Source: JADGNF01 sp964582085
GTDB taxonomy: Archaea > Thermoproteota > Bathyarchaeia > Bathyarchaeales > Bathycorpusculaceae
Length of the DNA: 53,120 bases
NCBI GenBank assembly: GCA_964582085.1
Contig: CAZOPV010000024.1
Location: 1 to 53,120 of the forward strand
Reading direction: 5' to 3'
Both the position numbers and the translations under genes were made by a program. Below the pieces are notes generated by a model. The model made no database searches. It worked only from the letters and a program-made list of their open reading frames with translations, and was not told the origin of the DNA. This document shows, in pieces, positions 8,565 through 16,732 of the stretch (positions are counted from its first letter, which is position 1; every line of letters starts with the position of its first letter).

Positions 8565-10136
8565 CTATGCGCGGTTTGGAGGCTTTGAGACCTCAGCTTC
8601 ATCGCTGCTTATTCCGCGCCACGCAATGTTATAACCAAGATGAGTTAACGCAGAAGACGCGTCACTTACGCCTTCTGCCTCAATAATCCGTGTTGCCTCG
8701 CTAAAAGTCAGCTTTCCTGCCTGCTTCAAGCGTTCTTCAATTTTACCGTTTATCTGCCCCAGTTTTTCTTTGCTCACCAAAGCATTAGGCATAGCCACGT
8801 AACCCAAAGGAACATTCACAGCAAAAACCGCTTTCACAGCTTCAGCAGAAACACCAACCCTCTCAGCAAACTCCGCGTAAGAGACAACAGCCTCGGTAAA
8901 CCTAACTGGAAGACTGCTCAAAAACTCGACCTCTCCAACTTTAACTTCCTCAAACGCTTTCTCCAAGTACCGCAGAACAGGCGCCAACGGAACCTCATCA
9001 TGATAATAAATAAAATGCAGTTGAGGACGCTTCTCTAAAGCCACCAGCTTCTCACACGCCAAAGCCTCATCCACCAACAAAAGCATCCGCGCCTCCACCT
9101 GCTTGAGCTTCTCAGCTTTACGCAGCAAATACTCCTCAGTCCAAAAACCAACAACCTCCACATAGACTTTAAGACCAGCTCTTTCAAGAGAAAAATCAGG
9201 CACAATAACACTATTACCCGCAACAACAGGCTCAGGCTCACGCTTCAACACCCAACCAGACTTCAACGCCTGAAATTGCGACGCGAAAGCCTCCTCCACC
9301 GCGCTGTCATAACTGGCAGGCGCCTGCAAACTAGGCTTCCGCAACAGTGAACCATGCTTTCGGCTGTCAAGTTTGAGGTTGCAGATTTCGTTTGTGTACT
9401 TCCACAAAATCTTCGCGCCAACGGTCCACTCCGAATTGGCAACAACGGCAGGTAGCAGCTTAGCAATACCCAAACCGTACCGCTTGGTAAGTTTAAAGAG
9501 GCTAACTGGACCATCCACTTTCACCCAGAAACAGTCGCCATCACGGTACACCTCATACATGAGCCCAAGCTTCTTAACCGTGTAGAACATGTTCTGCCAG
9601 TTGCCCGAAGCAGCAAAACGCAACTCTACGGCGTCAAACAGCAACGTCTGCGTTAAACTCAGATTATAATGCTCCAGCAACTCAGAAGCAGAAGGCGCCT
9701 CGAAGCGTTCAAGAACCAACTCATCATCCAAATCCGCGTAAAACGACGCCTCAACAACTTCAGGCGACAAAGCCAACTCGGAAGCAACAGCCTCAACTAT
9801 CCTACGCCGCCGCTCCAAAGTGGTGGGAAAACCGAGCTTTTCTGCTGCCGCAAAGAGCTTCTTCCGCAAATCAACCGGGCTAACCTTGCTGTTGCAGGTG
9901 AAGGTGCCTCGGCGGTCAAGCAGCAACGACAACCCCCTCACAAAACGGTACTCGTACCCCGTGTTCTCCAAGTCAGCAACAAACGCTTTCAGCACCTTCT
10001 TTCTATCGCCAACATGAGCCTTGTAAGCGTCGATGAGGCGGCTGGCAACTTCAAGATTATCAGCAGAGGGTTTAGCGTAGCGGGGCGCTATCTCACCTTT
10101 CCTCTTCCAAACCACCAGCAAACTACTCGGAAGCAA
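8565..10136 (-). CDS. Bax1-type nuclease (DUF790), partner of XPB
   Basis: A 523-residue DUF790 protein. In Sulfolobus-type archaea this family (Bax1) binds XPB and supplies a structure-specific endonuclease for excision repair. Residues 1-110 match the conserved DUF790 N-terminus (LLVVWKRKGEIAPRYA...). The nuclease segment, PDFSLERAGLKVYVEVVGFW followed by EYLLRKAEKLKQ at about 315-350, has the D...ExV...K spacing of PD-(D/E)xK enzymes. Its start overlaps the end of the XPB gene by 14 bp, the arrangement expected for a complex made together. Family call firm; activity inferred from the homologue. Confidence 0.88.
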   Translation of the reverse strand: MLPSSLLVVWKRKGEIAPRYAKPSADNLEVASRLIDAYKAHVGDRKKVLKAFVADLENTGYEYRFVRGLSLLLDRRGTFTCNSKVSPVDLRKKLFAAAEKLGFPTTLERRRRIVEAVASELALSPEVVEASFYADLDDELVLERFEAPSASELLEHYNLSLTQTLLFDAVELRFAASGNWQNMFYTVKKLGLMYEVYRDGDCFWVKVDGPVSLFKLTKRYGLGIAKLLPAVVANSEWTVGAKILWKYTNEICNLKLDSRKHGSLLRKPSLQAPASYDSAVEEAFASQFQALKSGWVLKREPEPVVAGNSVIVPDFSLERAGLKVYVEVVGFWTEEYLLRKAEKLKQVEARMLLLVDEALACEKLVALEKRPQLHFIYYHDEVPLAPVLRYLEKAFEEVKVGEVEFLSSLPVRFTEAVVSYAEFAERVGVSAEAVKAVFAVNVPLGYVAMPNALVSKEKLGQINGKIEERLKQAGKLTFSEATRIIEAEGVSDASSALTHLGYNIAWRGISSDEAEVSKPPNRA

Positions 10137-11508
10137 CTGTTGGGGGTCCTCCTGTTTTTTGTCGGCGCCTGCGGCTGATGCCGACTTCCACGGTTTCCTT
10201 AGAGATTATCTCAACAAGCCGCGCGGTTTTACCCTCTTTTTTCCTGAGAAGCCGCCCCAAACGCTGCACATACTCTCGACTGCTTCCAGTCCCACCAAGA
10301 ACTAAACCAACCGACGCGTCAGGAACATCCACTCCCTCATCCAGAACCTGCGAAGTAACGATAACCTTGTATTTGCCGCTTCCAAAATTAGCTAATATCT
10401 CACGGCGCTCCTCTCTTGGAGTCTGATAAGTAACAGCGGGAATCAGAAAGCGCTTGCTAATGGTATAGACTAAGTCGTTGTAAAGCGTAAAAATCAGAAT
10501 CTTCTCGTTACGGTACGTTTCGAGTTTTTCAGCCAAAAGGTTCAGTTTTGCTTCAGAGTTAACCGCCACCCTCAGCGCCTTGTTTCGGGCAAGCAGCGCT
10601 TCCCGAGCCTTGGGGTCTCTGCCCGTGGTCATTATGAACCGTTGAAAGTCAAAGGCGCTCTTCAGCACAATATGTCTCTTTTGAAGGTAACTCTTAAAGA
10701 CACCCATATCTGCGTCGTAAATGCTTTGTTCTTCAGGCGTTAAATCGACTGCTATTTTCTCATAGGTGTAGGGCGCAAGATGCTTGCCTGTTAGCTCTTC
10801 CACAGCTATAGAGTAGACGGCGTCGCCTACAAGCAGGGGCAGAAGCGCATGCCGCTGGTCGCTTCTCTCATAAGTGGCGGTTAACCCCATGCGATAAGGC
10901 GCAATGTACATTTCAGCAATATGCATGTAACCTGGCGAAGCCAAATGATGCACCTCATCAAACACCAAAAACAAAAACCTGTTGCCTAACTGTGCCGCCT
11001 GAGAATACGCTGAATCATAGGTTGAAACCGTCACCATCCGCAAAACACATTCGCCTCCACCCACAACCCCCGCATCAACGCCAAGACATTCTTTCACGCG
11101 CTTTCTCCACTGGTCAATGAGGTCCAGAGTGGGAACAATTATCATGGTTTGTGCTTTGAGTAGCTCAATGGCCTTCAGCGCAATGAAGGTTTTTCCTGCG
11201 GCTGTGGGCAAAACCAACACGCCCCTGTTGCCTGCACGTTGCCAATTATCTAAAGCCTTGTTCTGGTAAATCCTCAACGCCACGTTACTTTTCAACTGTT
11301 CAAGAGGCGGCAAATCTGGCACCGCATCCTCAAGTCGAATTCTGCTTTCCCTAAAATAATCCAACACATCCCTGTAGTGGCACGCTTTAATTCGGTAACA
11401 GCCACTTCGCGGGTCCCATTTACCATAAGGAGTCCCAGCCTCTCCCTTGAGCAAAAGCGTACCCTTATCAAACCACAAACGAGGCATAACAATTATTCGC
11501 GCTTCCAA
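10123..11508 (-). CDS. xpb: XPB/Ssl2-type DNA helicase (archaeal excision repair)
   Basis: A 461-residue SF2 helicase. Domains in order: an N-terminal damage-recognition-like domain (1-70), RecA-like domain 1 with Walker A PTAAGKT (101-107), DEVH (184-187) and LTAT (209-212), then an RED-loop equivalent ERSD (214-217). An insertion with thumb-like helices follows, then RecA-like domain 2 ending in motif VI QRLGRLLRK. Short archaeal length, without the long eukaryotic N-terminus. It works with Bax1, encoded immediately downstream with overlap, to open and cut damaged DNA. Confidence 0.93.
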   Translation of the reverse strand: MEARIIVMPRLWFDKGTLLLKGEAGTPYGKWDPRSGCYRIKACHYRDVLDYFRESRIRLEDAVPDLPPLEQLKSNVALRIYQNKALDNWQRAGNRGVLVLPTAAGKTFIALKAIELLKAQTMIIVPTLDLIDQWRKRVKECLGVDAGVVGGGECVLRMVTVSTYDSAYSQAAQLGNRFLFLVFDEVHHLASPGYMHIAEMYIAPYRMGLTATYERSDQRHALLPLLVGDAVYSIAVEELTGKHLAPYTYEKIAVDLTPEEQSIYDADMGVFKSYLQKRHIVLKSAFDFQRFIMTTGRDPKAREALLARNKALRVAVNSEAKLNLLAEKLETYRNEKILIFTLYNDLVYTISKRFLIPAVTYQTPREERREILANFGSGKYKVIVTSQVLDEGVDVPDASVGLVLGGTGSSREYVQRLGRLLRKKEGKTARLVEIISKETVEVGISRRRRQKTGGPPTVASE

Positions 11509-11584
11509 TCAATTAAACTTACGCAGCAGGTTCACACACGAAAAATTCATAAAACCACACAATAGAATTAAATCAGGGACGCAA

Positions 11585-11737
11585 ATGGTAAACTCTCCCA
11601 AGAAGAAACACTTCTGCGAAGTCTGCGGCAAAGAAATCACCCAACAAGAATACATCGACTGCGAAGGCATGTGCTGGGAATGCTGGGACAACCAGTTATC
11701 TGAAGAATCCAACTCCATGTTTGAAGACCTAATTTAG
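11585..11737 (+). CDS. Small zinc-ribbon protein
   Basis: 50 residues from ATG 11585. It has two CxxC knuckles (CEVCGKEI and CWECW), a compact zinc-binding module seen in many archaeal single-domain proteins. It is divergently oriented from XPB, with about 75 bp between the starts. The frame is open further upstream, but that region contains the XPB promoter, so the internal ATG is preferred. Function unknown. It marks the last gene before the non-coding left end of element E1. Confidence 0.6.
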   Translation: MVNSPKKKHFCEVCGKEITQQEYIDCEGMCWECWDNQLSEESNSMFEDLI

Positions 11738-12165
11738 CCATCTGAACCAAACGCTAGCCTTCCAATAGTCGGGCAAAACAACAACAATTGAAAAAATCTG
11801 TAGTGTTGTTCTTTCGATTTTAGGAGCAATAAGAGAAGAAGAAAGCTGCTGAATGGACGCTTCTTCTACCACTTAAAGGGCTCGCATCCTAAGCGGACGT
11901 GAGCGAAAAGAAGAAAAAACTGCAATTTTAAGAAAACATCGGTTTTTTCTTCTTCTCTGAAAGAAGAACAACATTTCCGTATAACACAACTGTTTTTCTT
12001 CTTCTCACGAAATTGATGCTTATGGTCGATAGGTCAACAATGCATAACTTGAAAAAGAGGAGGTAGCATGCAAGGAAAAAATATTTTTTTATCTTAGCCA
12101 ATCCAAGGAAAGAATTGGCTACCACATTTAGGTAACTCAGCCGACTCAAAGCAACCAGAACAACA
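11738..12165. repeat. Non-coding hairpin-rich zone at the left end of element E1
   Basis: 428 bp without a convincing gene. Five inverted repeats are visible: AACAACA/TGTTGTT (11780-11786 with 11804-11810); AGAAGAAAGC/GCTTCTTCT (about 11837-11867, one bulge); AAGAAGAAAAAAC/GTTTTTTCTTCTT (11908-11920 with 11942-11954, perfect 13 bp); AAGAAGAACA with TGTTTTTCTTCTT (11961-12004, imperfect); TAGCCAAT/ATTGGCTA (12095-12102 with 12114-12121, perfect). The purine-rich GAAGAA arm recurs in three of them. A 97-codon minus-strand frame across 11928-12221 overlaps the neighbouring gene and reads as low-complexity; it is not taken as a gene. The zone could be a replication origin, a partition site or a transcription barrier. 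Confidence 0.6.
11908..11954. repeat. 13-bp perfect hairpin, also found in element E2
   Basis: The arms AAGAAGAAAAAAC and GTTTTTTCTTCTT are perfect complements separated by 21 bases. The right arm continues into CTCT, and 17 bases starting at 11942 (GTTTTTTCTTCTTCTCT) recur identically at 52433-52449 in E2, where they also form the right arm of a 12-bp hairpin. Confidence 0.65.
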
Positions 12166-13029
12166 CTATGGTGCTGGAGGTTCACTGCCGAAGACCTGTA
12201 TCCATTTCTTCTTGGTTTCATCAGGCCACTCCAGCTTCCCAGCGTTAATTTTAGGAACCAATTCAGGATAATTCTTCAAGATAACTTGGGCTTTTGCAAT
12301 GGCACTCATCGAAGCTTTATCAATAGCTTTCTTGGAAGAAGCTATTAACTGCGGATTTAATTCGCCGCCTTCTCTGAAGCGAAGCCACGCAGCCAAGTTT
12401 ATCGCTTGCTCAGCCACACATTTCGCATCCTCTAAGGATTGACCCTCTTTCCAACCAGCGAAAATTAACACAAGTCTTATAGTTTGAGAATCAAAGCAAC
12501 CGGACTTTAACGCAACCTCATTGGGAGTTGGCTCTCGAAAAAACCTAAATTCACGCTTCAACTCATCCACCGCCCTTTTAACTTCTGCGATTTCAGCAGA
12601 CATCGCCGCTATCCGCTTTTCCCTCTCCAACTCATAACGGGATTTAGACAACCCCGCAACAGGCTTTTTCAAAGCAAACTCCGCCGCTTCACTGCACCAG
12701 TAGACCTTAAACGAGTCAGGTACAGGATAGTCTATCCATATCTGCTGCTTTAGCGGCGTTATGACAAGCTTCTCCCCTGGAGCAGCCACAAGAAGATTCT
12801 CCACCAAACTGAATAGGACTTTCTTTTCCTCAACATCATTCCACTTCACCTGCAACTTGCCCGCAGGCGACAGCATAAAAAGCGTCGGGTTATCCTTAAA
12901 CCAGAACTGTATCAAACCCTTCTCTGTCGTATCAGTTTTCACCAGCGAATTATTCACTAAAGCTTCGTATGTTGCATACCAGTCTGCGTTTGTCTGGTAG
13001 ACCACCTGCGAAGACACGTCTGACCACAA
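12166..13029 (-). CDS. Element E1 protein with coiled coil, unknown function
   Basis: About 287 residues from a TTG at 13029. An ATG at 13128 is also in frame, but it would run back across the start of the divergent ribbon-helix-helix gene. The N-terminal half is strand-rich (KLQVKWNDVEEKKVLFSLV). A charged heptad stretch follows (ELEREKRIAAMSAEIAEVKR through ELKREFRFF), predicted as a coiled coil. The C-terminal helical domain ends in a proline-rich tail. No known motif is seen. It is divergent from the operon carrying the primase and recombinase, with a shared short intergenic region, so it is probably an element-borne accessory gene. Confidence 0.6.
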   Translation of the reverse strand: MWSDVSSQVVYQTNADWYATYEALVNNSLVKTDTTEKGLIQFWFKDNPTLFMLSPAGKLQVKWNDVEEKKVLFSLVENLLVAAPGEKLVITPLKQQIWIDYPVPDSFKVYWCSEAAEFALKKPVAGLSKSRYELEREKRIAAMSAEIAEVKRAVDELKREFRFFREPTPNEVALKSGCFDSQTIRLVLIFAGWKEGQSLEDAKCVAEQAINLAAWLRFREGGELNPQLIASSKKAIDKASMSAIAKAQVILKNYPELVPKINAGKLEWPDETKKKWIQVFGSEPPAP

Positions 13030-13085
13030 AATACCCCGTATGCGTACGACATTACTTAAAGGTATGACAAATGAAGGTGTAAAAC

Positions 13086-13262
13086 TTGAAACGTTACAGT
13101 TGTAGAATTGCCATAAGATTAGAAGCACCTGAAAGAGACCGTCTGGAGCAGCTGATTTTTGAGCGGAAATTCAAAAACCTCAGCCAAGCCCTCCGGGCAG
13201 CCATAACCGAATTTCTCAACAAACCCGAACTAGGCGCTATGCAAACGGAGGCAAAAAGATGA
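13086..13262 (+). CDS. Ribbon-helix-helix DNA-binding protein of element E1
   Basis: 58 residues from TTG 13086. A GAAGGTG Shine-Dalgarno-like sequence lies 5 bp upstream, which decides the start. The sequence RIAIRLEAPERDRLEQLI then FKNLSQALRAAITEFL has the pattern of the CopG/Arc fold: a short basic strand, a helix, then a second helix starting with N-x-S-x-A-[LI]. Such proteins bind operators as dimers and usually regulate their own operon. Its stop codon overlaps the next gene in ATGA. It is likely the copy-number or transcription regulator of E1, by analogy with plasmid CopG proteins. Confidence 0.7.
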   Translation: MKRYSCRIAIRLEAPERDRLEQLIFERKFKNLSQALRAAITEFLNKPELGAMQTEAKR

Positions 13263-13408
13263 CCCAGCCACAAAACAGCGAAAGAGCCGATCTGACAAGA
13301 CTGATGCATTCTATAGCCCGTGAAGTCGCCTACGAAGTCCTCGATGAACATCTTGAAGTTTATGAACACAAACAAAAGACGCCAAACGTGGCCGAACTGG
13401 AGAGTTAA
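13259..13408 (+). CDS. Tiny conserved element protein (IARE...DEH...YEHK core), E1 copy
   Basis: 49 residues beginning at the ATG inside the ATGA overlap with the preceding regulator gene. The core IAREVAYEVLDEHLEVYEHK is helical and amphipathic. A clearly related protein is encoded at 50972-51115 in element E2 (IAREEAWQIMDEHIDDYEHK). Conservation between two elements argues that it is real and useful to them. No known family is recognised. Coupling to a ribbon-helix-helix gene resembles regulator/antitoxin-like operons, but no toxin is seen. Confidence 0.7.
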   Translation: MTQPQNSERADLTRLMHSIAREVAYEVLDEHLEVYEHKQKTPNVAELES

Positions 13409-13410
13409 AC

Positions 13411-13776
13411 ATGGATAAACAAGTCGAATTCCTAGTGAAGCTCCGCGACGGCTGCCAGATGATCGCTGACGCCGCCAACGAATACATCGACTTAATGGCG
13501 CCACTCGAAGCCAAAGAGAAAACGCAGGCAGCCGCCGTCCAAGAAGCAACCTTCACCACGTTACGGTTTGAGTCGCAACAGGGCGCCAAACTAGGAGCGT
13601 TCGAAGTTGCCCACAAACAAAACAACCTCCAAGACAAGTGGCAAAGCGCCTACAACATCCTGCGAAACAACAATGCAACCATCAAAGACCGCTACCACGG
13701 CGACGCTTATCAGTACAGCTACTGGCTTTTCGTAGAGGACAAGATTTACCGCCAAAAACTCAAACCCAAAACCTAA
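13411..13776 (+). CDS. Element E1 protein, unknown function
   Basis: 121 residues, mostly helical at the N-terminus (VEFLVKLRDGCQMIADAANE), followed by a strand-rich, aromatic C-terminal half (SYWLFVEDKIYRQKL). It starts 2 bp after the previous stop and belongs to the same operon. No motif is recognised. Its placement between the small regulator genes and the primase suggests a replication accessory or DNA-binding role; this is inference only. Confidence 0.65.
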   Translation: MDKQVEFLVKLRDGCQMIADAANEYIDLMAPLEAKEKTQAAAVQEATFTTLRFESQQGAKLGAFEVAHKQNNLQDKWQSAYNILRNNNATIKDRYHGDAYQYSYWLFVEDKIYRQKLKPKT

Positions 13777-13799
13777 GCTATCAGGGGAGGCACCGCTAT

Positions 13800-14123
13800 T
13801 TGGCTAATTATCGGACATGGGCTCGATTGAACCTTGACGGAAAGCGAGAATGGGGCGACGTCTTCTCAGACGGCAAAGTGCCCATACAAAGTATAGTGTC
13901 ACAGCGAGCAAAGCTTGAGGGCGTAAAAGACATCGAATCAGTTTTCACGGTGGACTGGAAAGAACTAGTCGACTGGCAGCAGCAAGCTGTACTAGAAAAG
14001 TTAAGTCAACAAAGCGGCGCAACAAAAGAAGCGATTCAAAAAGAGATCTTGCGGGTTGGTTTGCCTCTTCGCAGAAAATACATCCAAAGCTGCGGCACAA
14101 ACCACGTGGAATTTTTCCTCTAA
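13800..14123 (+). CDS. Element E1 protein, unknown function
   Basis: 107 residues from TTG 13800, preceded by GGGGAGG at 13785-13791, a strong ribosome-binding site that fixes the start. The frame is open for a further 160 bases upstream, but that part overlaps the previous gene and reads as out-of-frame translation of it. The sequence has an N-terminal basic/aromatic section (YRTWARLNLDGKREWGDVF) and a C-terminal helical section. Not recognised. It lies 11 bp before the primase gene in the same operon. Confidence 0.6.
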   Translation: MANYRTWARLNLDGKREWGDVFSDGKVPIQSIVSQRAKLEGVKDIESVFTVDWKELVDWQQQAVLEKLSQQSGATKEAIQKEILRVGLPLRRKYIQSCGTNHVEFFL

Positions 14124-14134
14124 ACGGTGATTTC

Positions 14135-16729
14135 ATGGCTGAACAGAAAACTTGCACCGATTCGGACGGAGAACAAAATGTAGCCGACCTGTTGCGAGAA
14201 ACAGCTAAAGCGTACTTTGAAAGAGACATAGCGGTTGTTGCCGTCAAGCAAAAGAAGCCCCTAACGGAATGGGCTCATTGGCAGGCACGCAGGCAAACAA
14301 AAGAAGAATTCGAAAACCAGCCCTGGCAAACTGCAGATGGCTTCGGCATCCTGTGCGGCACAAAACAGAAAAACGGCCTCTACATGGCTGCGGTTGATTT
14401 TGACGTAAAAAACGTCGGCGAAGAGGCACAAGCCAAAGGCAAACAAATCCTCAAGCAGTTGCTTGTGACGCAGATTGAGCAGACTCCTAGCGGAGGGCAA
14501 CACTGGATCTACCAGACCCATACTAAATCCAAGACGATCAGCAGCTTTCACAGCGAATGCGGCTTAGAGCTGCTAGGCGAAGGCAAACTATGCATCATGG
14601 CACCAAGCCAAGGATACAATCGACTGAATGATAACGAACCCAGCATTGTAAACGACCTCGAAACAGAACTCTTCGAAGCCATGTACCATGCAGGCTTCAA
14701 ACCCAAAAAAGAACAGACCCAAGCCGAATTATGGTTTGACCGAAAGGATCTATCAGGAAAACGATTCACAGGCAAAACGCCTCCATGCATAGAAGCACTG
14801 TACAGAGGCGCTAAAGAGGGCGAGAGAAACGAGCATACCATACGCATCGCATCATTTCTAGCCAACTTCCGCAAGTTACGACCAGACAAAGTCCTGGAGC
14901 AGATGCGTAAAATCAACAAGCTAAACGACCCGCCATTAGAAGATCAAGAACTGCAGGGTATAGTTAAGAGCGCAGTTAACGGCGGATACGTTTACGGCTG
15001 CCAAGACGCCTTCCTAAAGAAAAATTGTAACAAAGACGATTGCCCTATTGCACCAGTCAACATAGTCAAAATGCTGACTAAAGAAGAGACGGAACGTGCA
15101 GAAAGACTTCTGAAAGAAGGCAGACTCTTAGAATACGCTCTGTCATATGGCAAGCGACGCTTAATCGGTGAAGATGAAGCCATACAGTCTAACCTCATAA
15201 TGTTTTGCAGCGGAAGAACACGCTACCCCGTGTCTGGCATGATCAGCGGTTTTAGCGGCAGCGGCAAGAACGAAAGCATCCGAGCCATCAAACCCTTAAT
15301 CCCCAAAGAATGGTACTTCGAGTTCACCACATCCACGCCTGAAGCCATAAAGTATCTACCCGAAGATTTCGACGGAACCCTACTCATCTACGAGGCGGTT
15401 GGCGTGAAAGGTGACAGCGGAAGCCTCAGCTTACGCGCCATAGGCGAAGGAGAAAGCATCGAAACCATCTACCCCATGCGCAACGAGCTCACGGGCAAAA
15501 TGGAGATGGGACGCGCCAAAACTAACGCGAAGAACTTCATTACTACGAGCAGCGACATAGACATCAACCCTGACCTGTACAGGCGAGTTCTGAAGCACTC
15601 GATGAACCATTCCACGGCGCTTACTAAGCGTGTTATGGCCAAGGAGCTCCGAGACGCAAGCTACCCTGAATCGCTAAAAAACCTGTTGGGGTTACAGAAA
15701 GAGCTGCCTTTTAAAGAAGAGGATTTCCAGAACGCGCTCAGACTGCTCAACTGGAAATTGGAAGTTGTTGTTTTTGCTCCGTCACAGCTGTTGGGCATTT
15801 TGGATTTGGCTGTTAAACGCGAGCAGGAAGTGGCGCTTCGAACGCACGTGAAGAAAATCATCAACTTCACCAAGACAATAGCGCTGCTCAACCAGAGGCA
15901 GCGTCTGCATGTTGTGGTGGATAAGCTTGAGTTTATTGTTGCTGATCCAAGGGATTTTCTTAAGGCGCTGGAAATACTGCGAGCATCCATTATAGAAACG
16001 GTTTCGCGGATTGAGAAGCGACAACAGGAAGCCCTAGCGCTCTTCGTTAACGCTGATGTTTCTCTGAACAAGAATGATGTTGCTTCCAAGCTTAAGGTTT
16101 CCACGAAGACCGCTAGTCGCGTGCTGAAAACGCTCGCACAAGCCGGCTACCTAAAGGAAGAGGTGCATGGCAAAACGAACCATTATTCGCTGCTGCAAAA
16201 GGAGCCTAATCATCTGGACCTTCTCAAAAATATCCGATCAATCAGCTCCTTTCACGCGGAAAGCCTCAGAAACTGGCTGAACACCATCTGGACAACTGGA
16301 CAAGCGAAGGATATACCTGTAAGCTTTCAAATAGGAAACGCCAAGCCAATCTCAATTGAACAAGTCCCGCTGCATTATGAGGCGCTTTTGCCACTTGATA
16401 CCTTGAAGTGCCCAGATGTCCAGACGCCATCTGTGGCAAATTTAGGCTTAGATTGCCAAAAGGAGCATGACTATCTGGACAAAACCGAAAGGTCCACTTC
16501 TCCAAGCATTAACCAACAGAATAATCCCGCTTTGATTCTGCGGAATCTTGCTGAGCTTAAAGGTGTTTACTGGAGTGATGGTTTTTACGATTGGCATCCT
16601 TGCGCCGTTTGCGGTCATACTAAGCGTACGAGTTGGCAAGCAGAGTCTTTCAAGGATGAAAAGCTGTGGCTTTGCGACGACTGCAAGATTGAATGGGAAA
16701 AGCAAACGCTAGACGTCCAAGGCGAATAA
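14135..16729 (+). CDS. Primase-polymerase / P-loop ATPase replication protein of element E1
   Basis: 864 residues. An N-terminal archaeo-eukaryotic primase-polymerase domain shows the catalytic D88-F-D90 (AAVDFD), SGGQHW at 119-124 with the nucleotide-binding His123, and ELLGEGKLCIMAPS at 145-158. A PriCT-like helical segment follows to about 290, with a Cys cluster (C289, C298, C303) that may bind zinc. The ATPase part has Walker A GFSGSGKN (372-379) and a LLIYE Walker B-like strand (416-420). A winged helix lies near 640-700 (DVASKLKVSTKTASRVLK). At the C-terminus is a CxxC...CxxC zinc finger (CAVCGHT, CDDC). Such proteins start and drive replication of archaeal plasmids and viruses. It sits 3 bp before the recombinase gene. 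Confidence 0.85.
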   Translation: MAEQKTCTDSDGEQNVADLLRETAKAYFERDIAVVAVKQKKPLTEWAHWQARRQTKEEFENQPWQTADGFGILCGTKQKNGLYMAAVDFDVKNVGEEAQAKGKQILKQLLVTQIEQTPSGGQHWIYQTHTKSKTISSFHSECGLELLGEGKLCIMAPSQGYNRLNDNEPSIVNDLETELFEAMYHAGFKPKKEQTQAELWFDRKDLSGKRFTGKTPPCIEALYRGAKEGERNEHTIRIASFLANFRKLRPDKVLEQMRKINKLNDPPLEDQELQGIVKSAVNGGYVYGCQDAFLKKNCNKDDCPIAPVNIVKMLTKEETERAERLLKEGRLLEYALSYGKRRLIGEDEAIQSNLIMFCSGRTRYPVSGMISGFSGSGKNESIRAIKPLIPKEWYFEFTTSTPEAIKYLPEDFDGTLLIYEAVGVKGDSGSLSLRAIGEGESIETIYPMRNELTGKMEMGRAKTNAKNFITTSSDIDINPDLYRRVLKHSMNHSTALTKRVMAKELRDASYPESLKNLLGLQKELPFKEEDFQNALRLLNWKLEVVVFAPSQLLGILDLAVKREQEVALRTHVKKIINFTKTIALLNQRQRLHVVVDKLEFIVADPRDFLKALEILRASIIETVSRIEKRQQEALALFVNADVSLNKNDVASKLKVSTKTASRVLKTLAQAGYLKEEVHGKTNHYSLLQKEPNHLDLLKNIRSISSFHAESLRNWLNTIWTTGQAKDIPVSFQIGNAKPISIEQVPLHYEALLPLDTLKCPDVQTPSVANLGLDCQKEHDYLDKTERSTSPSINQQNNPALILRNLAELKGVYWSDGFYDWHPCAVCGHTKRTSWQAESFKDEKLWLCDDCKIEWEKQTLDVQGE

Positions 16730-16732
16730 TTT

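Noticed and set aside
11928..12221. 97-codon minus-strand frame
   Set aside because: It overlaps the end of the 12166-13029 gene, contains the hairpin arms as KKKK-type low complexity, and has no ribosome-binding site.
13638..13799. N-terminal extension of the 107-residue E1 protein
   Set aside because: It lies over the previous gene in another frame and its translation (His/Gln/Arg-rich) is a typical shadow; the GGGGAGG site supports TTG 13800.
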